A stretch of DNA of 64,000 nt, taken from assembly GCA_963753385.1 (NCBI GenBank), contig CAVWCC010000008.1:496001-560000 (forward strand), read 5' to 3'. Each line of letters opens with the position of its first letter. The stretch's first letter is position 1. The notes below the pieces were generated by a model that did no database searches, had not been told where the DNA came from, and saw only the letters and a list, made by a program, of their open reading frames with translations. The DNA is from JALZKA01 sp963753385 (GTDB lineage: Bacteria; Actinomycetota; Thermoleophilia; Solirubrobacterales; 70-9). A program made the translations under genes and the position numbers. Of the stretch, positions 6,831-15,737 are shown in pieces.

Positions 6831-9121
6831 GGCCCTGGTTCGGCGTCGCCTGGCGCTTCGCCGCGCTCGGCGGGCTCGCCCTCGGCCTCGCGCTCGCCCA
6901 GGTCGCGCCGGCACCCGACCTCTCGGTTCCGCTGCTCGGCGCGCTGGTCGCCGCGCTGGTAATCGCACGCCCCCGCCGGCGAGGTGCCATCCCATGGACC
7001 TGCGCCGCGGCGGCCGTCGCCCTCATGGCCGGGCTCGCGGCCGGGGAGGCCCGCCTCGCGACGATCGACGCCCGCGCGCTCCGCCCCGGCGAAGGCGAGC
7101 GGGTCGAAGCTCGCGGCACGGTGGTCTCGACCCCCAGGTCGTCGAATGGGGCGACCCGGTTCGTCCTCGAGGTCGACGGTGGACGGATCGGCGTCGAGAC
7201 AGCGGCGGGGGCGGACGAGGTCGACGAGGGCCGGATCGTCGCGGTGGCAGGCACGGTCCGGGCACCCGCGCCGTGGGAGGCCGGCGCCCTAGCCCGCGAC
7301 GGCGCCGCGCGCATCCTCGTTGCCGAGAGGGTCCGTTCCACCACGGCGGTCCGCGGCGGCTTGCGAGGCGCCCTCGACGGGATCCGACGGCGAGCGGAGT
7401 CGGCGCTCGAGGACGGCACACCGGAGGCCTCGGCCGCGCTCCTGCGAGGGTTCGTGCTCGGCCAGGACGATCGGATTCCCGAGTCCGTGCGCGACGACTT
7501 CCGCCGGTCGGGCCTTGCGCACGTGCTCGCCGTCAGCGGCCAGAACGTGATGCTGCTGGCACTCCTGGCGGCGCCGATCCTCGCCATCTGCGGCATTCCG
7601 CTCCGCGCCCGGCTCGTCGCGCTGGTCGCGCTGATCGCCGTCTACGTGCCGGTGGCCGGGGCCGGAGCCTCGATCCAGCGGGCGGGAGTGATGGGAGCTG
7701 CGGGCCTGGTCGCGGCGCTCGCGGGTAGGCCGCGAGCACGCTGGTACGCGCTGCTTCTAGCCGCCGCCGCAACGCTCGCCGTCGACCCGCGCGCCACCGG
7801 CGACGTCGGCTGGCAGCTCAGCTTCGCCGCGGTCGCCGGGCTGCTTGCGCTCGCGCGGCCGCTCAGCGACGTGCTCGGGGCCCACGCGGGCGGACCCGCG
7901 CGTGGCCTGCTCGCCGAGGGGGCCGCGATGACGATCGCCGCGACGCTGGCGACGGCACCGCTTGCCGCTCACCACTTCGGGACCGTGTCGCTCACCGCGA
8001 TCCCGGCCAACCTGATCGCCCTGCCCGCGATCGCGCCTGCGATGTGGCTCGGCATGCTCGCCGGCGCGCTCGGACAGATCCCGGCCGCCCCGGTTGAGCC
8101 CTTGACCGCGCTGGGCGGCCTCTGCGCCGGATACATCGGGTGGGTGGCCCGCACGCTCGGCCCCGAGGCCGCTCAACTCGAGATCGCCGAGCCGGGGATC
8201 TGGGCTGCGGTCGCGCTTGCGATCGGCTCCCTTGCCGCCGCTCGGCTCTGCTGCACCGCGCTTCGGCGCCGCGCGGGAATGGGTGCCCGCCGGGGTCGCC
8301 GGTGCCGCGCCCGGCTGGCGGCGGCGATCGCCGGGTCGACCGCCCTCCTCGTCCTCATCCTTGGCTGGCCGGATCGCGAACCCGCCGACCCCGGTGGCGA
8401 CCCGCGGCTCCGGATCCGGATCCTGGACGTCGGCCAGGGCGACTCGATCTTGCTCGAGCCGGGCGCGGCACCGCCGGTCCTCATCGACACCGGCCCGCCG
8501 GACGGCGGCGCGACCGACCGGCTTCGCGAGCTCGGGATCGACCGGCTCGGCGCGCTCGCGATCACCCACGACCAGCTCGATCATTCGGGCGCGATCGGGC
8601 AGGTTCTGGCGCAGACGCAGGTGGACACACTCATCCATTCCCGGGGAGCGGCGCCGGAGTACTGCCGGGCGAACGGGTGTCCGGAGAGCAACGGGGTCGC
8701 AGCAGGCGAGCGGATCAGCGTGGGAGACCTGCGCCTCGATGTGCTCTGGCCCACGGCATCCGGGTCCTCGCCTGAGGGCGGCGATCCCAACGCGCGCTCG
8801 CTGGTCCTGCGCGCTCGCGTCGGCCGGTTCGAGGCGCTGCTCACGGGAGACGCGGAGGCGGAGCTGGCGCCAATCGACCCCGGGCCCGTGGACCTGCTCA
8901 AGGTCGCACACCACGGAAGCGCCGACGCCGGGCTTCCCGGTCTGCTCGCGCGAGCCTCGCCGCAGCTCGCGGTGATCTCATCCGGAGCGGGCAATGCCTA
9001 TGGTCATCCGGCGCCCGAAACGCTCGCGGCGCTGGCGGACGGCGGGGTTCCGCTCCGCCGCACCGACACGAACGGGGAGGTGGTGATCGAGGTCCGCAGT
9101 GACGGCTGGGCCGTGGAGTAG
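6827..9121 (+). CDS. comEC: ComEC DNA-uptake channel / Rec2-like protein
   Basis: 764 residues. Order: N-terminal hydrophobic and OB-like region (1-190), the membrane-channel competence domain with about eight helices (around 200-480, containing HVLAVSGQNVMLL), and a C-terminal metallo-beta-lactamase-like domain starting at RIRILDVGQGDSILLE with ITHDQLDHSG as metal-site motif and LKVAHHGS. The protein carries single-stranded DNA across the membrane in natural transformation. With comEA upstream this implies competence, though pilus genes are not in the window. Confidence 0.95.
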   Translation: MRPWFGVAWRFAALGGLALGLALAQVAPAPDLSVPLLGALVAALVIARPRRRGAIPWTCAAAAVALMAGLAAGEARLATIDARALRPGEGERVEARGTVVSTPRSSNGATRFVLEVDGGRIGVETAAGADEVDEGRIVAVAGTVRAPAPWEAGALARDGAARILVAERVRSTTAVRGGLRGALDGIRRRAESALEDGTPEASAALLRGFVLGQDDRIPESVRDDFRRSGLAHVLAVSGQNVMLLALLAAPILAICGIPLRARLVALVALIAVYVPVAGAGASIQRAGVMGAAGLVAALAGRPRARWYALLLAAAATLAVDPRATGDVGWQLSFAAVAGLLALARPLSDVLGAHAGGPARGLLAEGAAMTIAATLATAPLAAHHFGTVSLTAIPANLIALPAIAPAMWLGMLAGALGQIPAAPVEPLTALGGLCAGYIGWVARTLGPEAAQLEIAEPGIWAAVALAIGSLAAARLCCTALRRRAGMGARRGRRCRARLAAAIAGSTALLVLILGWPDREPADPGGDPRLRIRILDVGQGDSILLEPGAAPPVLIDTGPPDGGATDRLRELGIDRLGALAITHDQLDHSGAIGQVLAQTQVDTLIHSRGAAPEYCRANGCPESNGVAAGERISVGDLRLDVLWPTASGSSPEGGDPNARSLVLRARVGRFEALLTGDAEAELAPIDPGPVDLLKVAHHGSADAGLPGLLARASPQLAVISSGAGNAYGHPAPETLAALADGGVPLRRTDTNGEVVIEVRSDGWAVE

Positions 9122-9151
9122 GGTGCCGCGACGAGTCCTCCGGGAGGCCAG

Positions 9152-9592
9152 ATGTCCGACGCGCCCAGCCCTCAATCACCGCCGCCACCGCCGCCTCCAC
9201 CGCCGGCGCCACCGGCCACGGGCGACTCGGGCAAGGCGAGCGGTGGGATGCGCGCACTCGGAGCGCTCATCGCGCTCGTGCTCGCGTTCGGCGCAGCCGT
9301 GATGATCGCCGTCGCAATCGATATCGGCGATACGGCCACCTGCGAGGATTTCCTTCAGGACGTCGCGTCCGGCGAGCGGACGCTTGAGATCGACGACGAG
9401 TGCTTCGAGGGGTCGTCCGCCCAGAAGTCGATCAGCGTCGCTCTGGCCTGGGCGAGCGGTGTCGTCGGTGCGATCGCCGTGATCGTCGCGCTGATGTTCG
9501 CCTTCACGGGCACGAGGGCTGCACTGCTGGCCCGAGTTGCCGGCGCCGCCGTCGTGCTCGGCATCCTCTCGATCGTGATCGGAAGCGTCTAG
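9152..9592 (+). CDS. Small membrane protein with proline-rich N-terminus
   Basis: 146 residues, with a GGGAGG ribosome site 6 nt before the ATG. Residues 5-22 are almost all proline, alanine and serine. Then come three hydrophobic helices (about residues 31-53, 92-113 and 122-146) with a loop containing two cysteines (TCEDF and DECFEG) between the first two. Architecture suggests a cytoplasmic proline-rich tail on a small membrane protein; no family is recognised. Confidence 0.7.
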   Translation: MSDAPSPQSPPPPPPPPPAPPATGDSGKASGGMRALGALIALVLAFGAAVMIAVAIDIGDTATCEDFLQDVASGERTLEIDDECFEGSSAQKSISVALAWASGVVGAIAVIVALMFAFTGTRAALLARVAGAAVVLGILSIVIGSV

Positions 9593-9598
9593 ATCAGG

Positions 9599-10594
9599 TT
9601 GTCGGCCCCGAGCGAGCTCGCGCCCGCGTACCTCCTCGCCGGGGATGACCAGGCGAAGCTCGATGCAGCGCTGGCCGCGCTCCGCGCGCGGGCCGAGCGT
9701 GAGGGCGGGCCGGGGGCGCTCGAGTCGTTCGGCGGCGAGGGCGCGCCCGATGCGGAGGCGCTGATCGCGGCGATTCCCGCCCTGTCGCTGACCGCAACCC
9801 GGCGCTACCTACTGGCCGATGGGGTCGAGCGCTGGACGACCGCACAGGCGAAGCACGTGGTCGCGGCCCTCGGCTCGCTGCCGCCCGACCTGACGATGGT
9901 TCTGATCGCGCGCGAGGCCCCGCCGAAGGTCAGGTCGCCCAAGGGGATCGCCGAGGCGGTGGAGGGCGCAGGTGGGGAGGTGCGCCGCTACGAGGCGCCA
10001 CGTGCACGCGACCTCCCGCGCCGTCTCGTCGCCGAGGCCGGGCGCCGCGGCTTCGAGCTCGAGACGGACGCGGCACGACTCTTGGTCGAGCGCCTCGGCG
10101 AGTCGACGACCCGCCTGCACACGGAGCTCGACCGCCTGGCTCTCTGGGCCGGCGAGGGCGGGAGCGTGGCCGCCGACGACCTCGAGGCGATGATCGCCGA
10201 CACCTCCGAGGAGGTGGTCTGGGCGCTCTCCGACGCGCTGGTGGATCGCGACCGGGCCGCCGCGGCCGCCGCGGCCGCCCGGCTGACCGCTCAGGGCGAG
10301 TCGGTGACGCCGCTCATCTACCAGGCGGCGAAGCGCCTGCGGGAGGCTCGCATCGCCCTGGCCGGCCTCGAGGCGGGGCACTCGGCGAAGGAGCTCGAGG
10401 CCTCGCTTCCGATGCATCCCTACGCGGCGAAGCTGCTGCTCCGGCGTGTCGACAAGACCAACCAAGGAGCGCTCCGGGCGGCGACCTGCGCCGTCGCCGA
10501 CCTCGAGTGGTGGACCCGCGGCGGCTCCGACTACCCGGACGACGTCGCGCTGGCGCTCGCGGTTGCGCGCGCCAGCGGCGCACGCGACGGGTGA
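9599..10594 (+). CDS. holA: DNA polymerase III subunit delta
   Basis: 331 residues, TTG start. The N-terminus PAYLLAGDDQAKLDAALAALR is the degenerate P-loop strand of the delta subunit, followed by the AAA+ lid and C-terminal collar helices (DLEWWTRGG near the end). Delta opens the sliding clamp as part of the clamp loader. Position between comEC and rpsT is the standard bacterial neighbourhood and supports the call. Confidence 0.93.
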   Translation: MSAPSELAPAYLLAGDDQAKLDAALAALRARAEREGGPGALESFGGEGAPDAEALIAAIPALSLTATRRYLLADGVERWTTAQAKHVVAALGSLPPDLTMVLIAREAPPKVRSPKGIAEAVEGAGGEVRRYEAPRARDLPRRLVAEAGRRGFELETDAARLLVERLGESTTRLHTELDRLALWAGEGGSVAADDLEAMIADTSEEVVWALSDALVDRDRAAAAAAAARLTAQGESVTPLIYQAAKRLREARIALAGLEAGHSAKELEASLPMHPYAAKLLLRRVDKTNQGALRAATCAVADLEWWTRGGSDYPDDVALALAVARASGARDG

Positions 10595-10609
10595 CTGCCC
10601 TTCGGGCGG
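10595..10609. terminator. Short hairpin between convergent holA and rpsT
   Basis: CTGCCC-TTC-GGGCGG forms a six-pair stem in the 20-bp gap between the two stop codons. It could end transcription on both strands; there is no following T run, so efficiency is uncertain. Confidence 0.4.
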
Positions 10610-10614
10610 GTCGG

Positions 10615-10881
10615 CTAGGAGGAGGCGCCGGCGCGAACCCGCGCGGCTCGCGCCTTTTTGCGAGCGCCGCTCCGGCGGTGAAGCGCGCCCTTCTGGACGG
10701 CCTTGTCGATCCTCGAGACAAGCGCGCGGTGCTCTGCCTCGATGGCCTCGGCGTCGCCGCCCGAAACGGCGGTCTCGAGCCGCTTGAAGTGCGTCTTCAC
10801 AGCGCTCTTGAAGCGAAGATTCTCATCGTGCTCGCGCAGCGACCGGGCGTTCCGCTTTCTTTGTGAGGCGATGTTGGCCAT
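10615..10881 (-). CDS. rpsT: 30S ribosomal protein S20
   Basis: 88 residues: MANIASQRKRNARSLREHDEN at the start and a lysine/arginine-rich end (GARKKARAARVRAG), the classic S20 pattern, which binds the 5' domain of 16S rRNA early in assembly. The ATG at 10879-10881 lacks a strong ribosome site. The gene is divergent from murJ; its upstream region contains repeat B copy 1. Confidence 0.96.
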   Translation of the reverse strand: MANIASQRKRNARSLREHDENLRFKSAVKTHFKRLETAVSGGDAEAIEAEHRALVSRIDKAVQKGALHRRSGARKKARAARVRAGASS

Positions 10882-10915
10882 TTGGCGAGCGCGGATGATA
10901 GCGGCGGGTGTGTCT

Positions 10916-10966
10916 TGAGCGACTTTGTCGCGAAACCAGGTGGGGCCCCCCGGTAGGGGCGTATCC
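10916..10966 (+). repeat. Repeat B copy 1, before murJ
   Basis: TGA, then hairpin GCGAC-TTT-GTCGC (10919-10931), then GAAA, a 12-nt linker and hairpin CCCC-GGTA-GGGG (10948-10959), ending 7 nt before the murJ ATG. The second hairpin holds the only purine-rich stretch that could serve as ribosome site. Unlike the other copies, its upstream gene (rpsT) runs the opposite way. Confidence 0.8.
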
Positions 10967-12640
10967 ATGAGCGAAAGGCCCGAAACACCGGAGGAAATCG
11001 ACGCCGACGCGGTCGCCGCGGCGGAGGCGACGCCGAGCGAGGAGATCGAACGGCCACGCCCGCGGTCCGGCCGGCTCGCGCGCTCCACGGCGCTGTTCTC
11101 GCTGGCCACCGCGGCGTCCCGGGTCGCGGGCCTGGTCCGCGAGATGGTCGCCGCCTCCTACTTCGGAACCTTGGGCCCGATGTCGGCGTTCACCGTGGCC
11201 TTCCAGGTCCCCAACCTCGTGCGCAGCCTGTTCGCGGACGCCGCGATTCAGGCCGCGTTCGTCCCCGTCTTCACCGAACTGCTCGAGAAGGGAGAGCGCC
11301 GCGAGGCGTTCCGGCTGGCCTCGGGGATGCTCTTCCTGGTCACGCTGGTCCTCGGCGCGGTCACGGCCCTCTTCATCCTCATCGCGCCCGTCCTCATGCC
11401 GGTCTTCGTGCCGGAGGAGTTCATGGAGGTCAGCGACCTCACGGTCGGCCTCTCGAAGCTCCTGTTCCCGATCGTGCTGCTCCTGGGAGTTACGGGCATG
11501 GTCGTCGGGGTCCTGAACAGCTACGACCGCTTCGGCGCCTACGCGATCTCGCCGTTCTTCTGGAACGTCGCGATCATCGCGGTGCTGGTCGCGCTGGTGC
11601 CCGCCTTCCCTGAGGAGGACGAGATCTACGCCTACGCCATCGGCGTCCTGGTGGGGACGGTGATCCAGCTGCTGATCCCGGCGTGGGACCTCCGCAACAC
11701 CCCGTACGGACTCCGCCGTGCCCTGATCGCCCCGTTCCGCTTCGGGCGGGGTGACTGGCGCGACTCGCGCGTGCGGCGGGTGCTGGTCCTGATGCTGCCG
11801 GTGACGATCAGTCTCGGCCTGATCAACTTCAACCTGCTGATCAACAGCACGGTGGGATTCCTCGTCTCCGACCAGGTGCCGGCCGCGATCGACAAGGCCT
11901 TCCGCATCTACATGCTCCCGCAGGGGATCTTCTCGGTCGCGATTGCGACCGTGCTGTTCCCGACCCTCGCGCGGTTCGCGGCCCGCTCCGACCTCGGCGG
12001 GCTCCGGGCGACCATGGCGAACGGGATGCGCCAGATCCTGCTGCTGCTCGTCCCCGCGACCGCCGCGATCCTGGTCCTGTCGGAACCGATGACCCGGCTG
12101 ATCTACGAACGGGGCGTGTTCGACGCGACGTCGACGGACCTCGTGTCCGAGGCGCTCTTCTGGTTCGCGTTCTCGCTGCCGTTCAACGGCCTCTTCCTGC
12201 TGATGACGCGCACCTTCTTCAGCCTCCAGCGGCCCTGGCTGCCGACGGCGATCTCGGCCGGCAACCTGGCGATAACGGCCGGTGTGGCGCTCCTGCTCTA
12301 CGAGCCGTACGGGATCGGCGGGATCGTCGCCGCCACGGTGATCGCGACGATCGCGAGCGTCGTCGCCCAGGCTTGGGTGCTGCGCGGCGCCCTCGGTCGG
12401 CTGGAACTCGGGCTCCTCTTCTCGAGCGGCGCGCGGATCGTGCTCGCGGCCGCTGCCCTGGCCGGCGTCTCGTTCGTCGTCTGGGACGTCCTCGACAGCG
12501 AGCTGGGGCGCGGGGTGGGGGCGCAGATCGTTTCTCTGGGCGTCGCGCTCGCCGCCGGCGCCCTCACCTACCTGGCCGCGGTCGTCGTGCTGCGCGTCCC
12601 CGAGGCCGCCCAAGCCCTGCGGCTCGTCCGTAGGGACTAG
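10967..12640 (+). CDS. murJ: Lipid II flippase MurJ (MviN family)
   Basis: 557 residues. A 45-residue acidic cytoplasmic head is followed by about 14 membrane helices; STALFSLATAASRVAGLVREM and the PNLVRSLFADAAIQAAFVPVF segment are signature MviN/MurJ sequences. The protein flips the peptidoglycan precursor lipid II across the cytoplasmic membrane. ATG 10967 is preferred over an in-frame GTG at 10925 because the latter lies within the repeat B hairpins. Confidence 0.93.
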   Translation: MSERPETPEEIDADAVAAAEATPSEEIERPRPRSGRLARSTALFSLATAASRVAGLVREMVAASYFGTLGPMSAFTVAFQVPNLVRSLFADAAIQAAFVPVFTELLEKGERREAFRLASGMLFLVTLVLGAVTALFILIAPVLMPVFVPEEFMEVSDLTVGLSKLLFPIVLLLGVTGMVVGVLNSYDRFGAYAISPFFWNVAIIAVLVALVPAFPEEDEIYAYAIGVLVGTVIQLLIPAWDLRNTPYGLRRALIAPFRFGRGDWRDSRVRRVLVLMLPVTISLGLINFNLLINSTVGFLVSDQVPAAIDKAFRIYMLPQGIFSVAIATVLFPTLARFAARSDLGGLRATMANGMRQILLLLVPATAAILVLSEPMTRLIYERGVFDATSTDLVSEALFWFAFSLPFNGLFLLMTRTFFSLQRPWLPTAISAGNLAITAGVALLLYEPYGIGGIVAATVIATIASVVAQAWVLRGALGRLELGLLFSSGARIVLAAAALAGVSFVVWDVLDSELGRGVGAQIVSLGVALAAGALTYLAAVVVLRVPEAAQALRLVRRD

Positions 12641-12676
12641 CCGGGATAGCCGACGCAAGGGCGATTGCAAGCGAAT

Positions 12677-12700
12677 GATGTGTGACAGCGGTCACACATC
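12677..12700. promoter_or_regulatory. Perfect 10-bp inverted repeat containing a CRP-type site
   Basis: GATGTGTGAC-AGCG-GTCACACATC is a perfect palindrome. Its centre, TGTGA-N6-TCACA (12681-12696), equals the consensus bound by CRP/FNR-family regulators, including actinobacterial Crp. It lies 37 bp after murJ and about 150 bp before the M23 peptidase gene. It could instead be a murJ terminator, though no T run follows. Confidence 0.6.
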
Positions 12701-12734
12701 CCGGAACTTCTGCCGATCATCGTGTTGTTCTCAG

Positions 12735-12825
12735 CAGCGCGCCCGCCACGAGGCTCGACCGAGCCCGCGGGCGCCTCGAAGCGCCTGACCAGGCGCCCGC
12801 GTGCCCCGGCACGCGTCGATTCCCT
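12735..12825 (+). other. Hairpin-rich 5' leader of the M23 peptidase gene
   Basis: The leader can fold into at least three stems: a long one pairing GCGCCCGC with GCGGGCGC and enclosing GGCTCG/CGAGCC; GCGCCTG with CAGGCGC; and GCGTGCC with GGCACGC. It does not show the conserved sequences of the ydaO c-di-AMP riboswitch that often precedes cell-wall hydrolase genes in actinobacteria. An unrecognised RNA regulator is possible. Confidence 0.4.
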
Positions 12826-12845
12826 GAGGGGTGACCGCTTTCGCA

Positions 12846-13508
12846 ATGCCTCACGCGCGCCCGACAACCCGAATCCTTGCCATCGCCACCGCGTTCATCG
12901 CCGCCGGGGCCACGCTCGCAATCCCCGCTCTCGCAGCCAGGATGCCGGCCGAAGAGCCGAGCCGGGAGGCGCTGCGCTTGCTGGTTCCGGGCGGCCCCGC
13001 GGCCCTGGCCGCGGCGGAGCATCACGAGGCCCGCGAGCGCCGGCGCGCGATCGCGGCACGCAAGCGCCGGCGCCGGCCGGACGGGCCGTTCGCTCCCGTC
13101 GCCGGCAAGTTCGACTACGGCACCGCCGACAACGCCTTCGGCGCCTCACGCTCGGGCCACGCTCACGCCGGGCACGACATGTTCGCCCCGGCCGGTACGC
13201 CGCTGGTCGCGGTCGCCGACGGCGTGGTGGTCGATGCGGGGACCGACGGCGGCCAGGGCAACTACGTCCACCTCTTCGACCCGAAGCGCGGGCAGACCTA
13301 CATCTACATGCACCTGATCGCGCCCGCCAAGGTCACGACGGGCGACGAGGTCACGGCCGGCGAGCAGATCGGCGGCCTCGGATGCACGGGCTCCTGCTCG
13401 GGCGACCATCTGCATTTCGAGATCCGCGACGGCAAGGGCATCGCGGGCGAGGCGCACGACCCGCTCCCCGAGCTCGAGAGCTGGGAGACGCTCAACAAGG
13501 CGCTCTAG
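12846..13508 (+). CDS. Secreted M23 family metallopeptidase
   Basis: 220 residues from ATG 12846 (GTG 12831 is an alternative). A signal peptide (about residues 1-35, ending near PALAARMPAEEP) precedes a basic linker and the lysostaphin-type catalytic domain: HAGHDMFAPAGTPLVAVADG carries the first zinc ligands and GDHLHFEIRDG the HxH ligand pair. Such enzymes cut peptide crosslinks in peptidoglycan outside the membrane. A CRP-type palindrome and structured leader precede the gene, suggesting tight control. Confidence 0.9.
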   Translation: MPHARPTTRILAIATAFIAAGATLAIPALAARMPAEEPSREALRLLVPGGPAALAAAEHHEARERRRAIAARKRRRRPDGPFAPVAGKFDYGTADNAFGASRSGHAHAGHDMFAPAGTPLVAVADGVVVDAGTDGGQGNYVHLFDPKRGQTYIYMHLIAPAKVTTGDEVTAGEQIGGLGCTGSCSGDHLHFEIRDGKGIAGEAHDPLPELESWETLNKAL

Positions 13509-13540
13509 GAACGGCCGGCCGCCATACTCAGCGGCCGCCC

Positions 13541-15334
13541 ATGGAGCGAATCCGCAACTTCTCGATCATCGCCCACATCGACCACGGGAAGTCGACCCTG
13601 GCCGACCGGATCCTCGAGATCACACACGCGGTGGACGCGCGCCAGCACCTGCCGCAGATGCTCGACTCGATGGACCTCGAGCGCGAGCGGGGGATCACGA
13701 TCAAGGCGCAGGCCGTGCGGGTCGAGTACGCCGCCGACGACGGTGAGAGCTATCACCTCCACCTGATCGACACGCCCGGGCACGTCGACTTCGCCTACGA
13801 GGTGTCGCGGTCGCTCGCCGCGTGCGAGGGGGCGCTGCTCGTGGTCGACGCAGCGCAGGGCGTCGAGGCTCAAACGGTGGCCAACACCTACGCCGCGATC
13901 GAGGCGGGGCTCGAGCTGATCCCGGTCCTCAACAAGGTCGATCTGCCGAGCGCCGAGCCGGAACGCGTGACCGGCGAGATCGTCGACCTGATCGGCGGAT
14001 CGGCGGACGACGTCCTACGTATCTCGGCGAAGACCGGGGAGGGTGTCCGCGAGGTCCTCGAGGCGATCGTGGAGCGCATCCCGCCGCCCGCCGGCGAGCT
14101 CGAGGCGGCGCCCAGGGCACTGATCTTCGATTCCGAGTTCGACCCGTACCGCGGCGTGGTCGCCTACGTGCGTGCGGTCGACGGCGCGTTTCGCAAGGAC
14201 GAGCCGATCCGCGCGATGCAGGCGGGCACCCAGGCGGAGATCGACGAGATCGGGTTCTTCAAGCCGGCGATGACCCCGGCACCCGCGATGGAGGCCGGCG
14301 AGGTCGGCTACGTGATCACCGGGATCAAGGACGTGACCAAGCTCCGGGTCGGCGACACGCTCACGACCACCGCCCGGCCCGCGAGCGAGGCGCTGCCGGG
14401 CTACCGCGAGGTCAAGCCGATGGTGTTCTGCGGCCTGTTCCCGATCGACACCGACCGCTACGAGGACCTGCGCGAAGCCCTCGATCGGCTCTCGCTCAAC
14501 GACGCCGCGCTCTCGTGGGAGCCGGAGACGTCACAGGCGCTCGGCTTCGGCTTCCGCTGCGGGTTCCTCGGGCTGCTCCACATGGACATCGTGCGCGAGC
14601 GGCTCGAGCGCGAGTACGACCTCGACCTGCTCGCGACGACGCCGAACGTGAGCTACGAGGTCGAGCTGATCGGCGGCGAGGTGGTCGAGGTGCACTCGCC
14701 CGTCGACCTCCCGGACCCGGCCTCGATCGCCGAGATCCGCGAGCCCTACATCCGCGCCAGCGTGATCTGCCCGGCCGACCGGGTCGGCGCCGTCATGGAG
14801 CTCTGCCAGGAGCGCCGCGGCACCCACGTGGACATGCACTACCTCTCGCCGGAGCGCGTCCAGCTCCGCTACGACCTGCCGCTCGCCGAGATCGTCCTCG
14901 ACTTCTTCGACCAGCTCAAGTCGCGCACCGCAGGCTACGCGTCCCTCGACTACGAGCCGATCGGGCTCCAGGCCTCCGACCTCGTGAAACTCGACATCCT
15001 GCTTGCGGGCGAGCCAGTGGATGCGCTCTCGGTCATCGTCCATCGCGACAAGGCCTACGACGCGGGGAAGGCACTGGTCGAGCGCCTTCGCAAGACGATC
15101 CCCCGCCAGCTCTTCGACGTGCCTGTGCAGGCGGCGGTCGGCTCCCGGGTGCTCGCGCGCGAAACCGTCAAGGCGCTGCGAAAGGATGTGACGGCGAAGC
15201 TCTACGGCGGCGACGTGACTCGGAAGAAGAAACTCCTCGAGAAGCAGAAGAAGGGCAAGAAGCGGATGAAGCAGGTGGGGCAGGTCGAGGTCCCCCAGGA
15301 GGCGTTCCTGACGGTGCTGGAGCTGGATCGGTGA
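13541..15334 (+). CDS. lepA: Elongation factor 4 (LepA), ribosome back-translocase GTPase
   Basis: 597 residues. GTPase motifs AHIDHGKST (G1), RGITIKAQ (G2), DTPGHVDF (G3) and NKVDLP (G4) lie in the first 140 residues; domains II, III, V and the LepA-specific C-terminal domain (RKKKLLEKQKKGKKRMKQVG) follow. It acts on ribosomes during initiation and stress. ATG chosen because the conserved MERIRNFSIIAHID start matches orthologues. Its stop overlaps the next gene by 4 nt. Confidence 0.97.
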   Translation: MERIRNFSIIAHIDHGKSTLADRILEITHAVDARQHLPQMLDSMDLERERGITIKAQAVRVEYAADDGESYHLHLIDTPGHVDFAYEVSRSLAACEGALLVVDAAQGVEAQTVANTYAAIEAGLELIPVLNKVDLPSAEPERVTGEIVDLIGGSADDVLRISAKTGEGVREVLEAIVERIPPPAGELEAAPRALIFDSEFDPYRGVVAYVRAVDGAFRKDEPIRAMQAGTQAEIDEIGFFKPAMTPAPAMEAGEVGYVITGIKDVTKLRVGDTLTTTARPASEALPGYREVKPMVFCGLFPIDTDRYEDLREALDRLSLNDAALSWEPETSQALGFGFRCGFLGLLHMDIVRERLEREYDLDLLATTPNVSYEVELIGGEVVEVHSPVDLPDPASIAEIREPYIRASVICPADRVGAVMELCQERRGTHVDMHYLSPERVQLRYDLPLAEIVLDFFDQLKSRTAGYASLDYEPIGLQASDLVKLDILLAGEPVDALSVIVHRDKAYDAGKALVERLRKTIPRQLFDVPVQAAVGSRVLARETVKALRKDVTAKLYGGDVTRKKKLLEKQKKGKKRMKQVGQVEVPQEAFLTVLELDR

Positions 15335-15723
15335 CCGAGGACCCGAGATTCGCGTTGATTCGCGACGCGTTCGCCGCATTCGAAGCCCGGGAGGTCGAGG
15401 GTCTGATGGCATTCCTGCACCCGAGCGTCGAGTCGCGCGTTGCCGCACCGCTGATGAACGTCGGCACCTGGCAGGGGTACGCCGGGTTCATCCAGATGAC
15501 GTCCGATTGGGAGGACGCCTTCGGGGTCATCTCGTATGAGATCAGGGGTATGGAGCCCGTCGATGACCGGAACATCCTGGTGGCTGTCCACCAGTCGGCG
15601 ACAGGCGCCGGCAGCGGCGTCCCGGTCGAGCTCGACGTGTACTTCCTGATCGAGTTCGAGGGCGAGCGGGCCGTCCGCTTCGAGATCCACGCCGGTCGCG
15701 ACTCGGCGCGGGCAGCGGTCTGA
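15331..15723 (+). CDS. SnoaL/NTF2-like domain protein
   Basis: 130 residues; the GTG start overlaps the lepA TGA (GTGA). The sequence FALIRDAFAAFEAREVEGLMAFLHPSV and the closing VYFLIEFEGERAVRFEIHAGR fit the cone-shaped NTF2-like fold of the SnoaL type, a small hydrophobic pocket used as a cyclase, hydrolase or ligand-binding domain. No catalytic residues can be assigned. Coupled translation with lepA is probably positional. Confidence 0.8.
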   Translation: MTEDPRFALIRDAFAAFEAREVEGLMAFLHPSVESRVAAPLMNVGTWQGYAGFIQMTSDWEDAFGVISYEIRGMEPVDDRNILVAVHQSATGAGSGVPVELDVYFLIEFEGERAVRFEIHAGRDSARAAV

Positions 15724-15737
15724 TTGGATCCGCACCG

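Noticed and set aside
9177..9215. CCGCCACCG-rich tract as a possible satellite repeat
   Set aside because: It is the proline codon run of the small membrane protein and has no exact repeat unit.
12700..12845. ydaO-type c-di-AMP riboswitch before the M23 peptidase
   Set aside because: The conserved single-stranded segments of that riboswitch are not visible; only generic GC stems are present.
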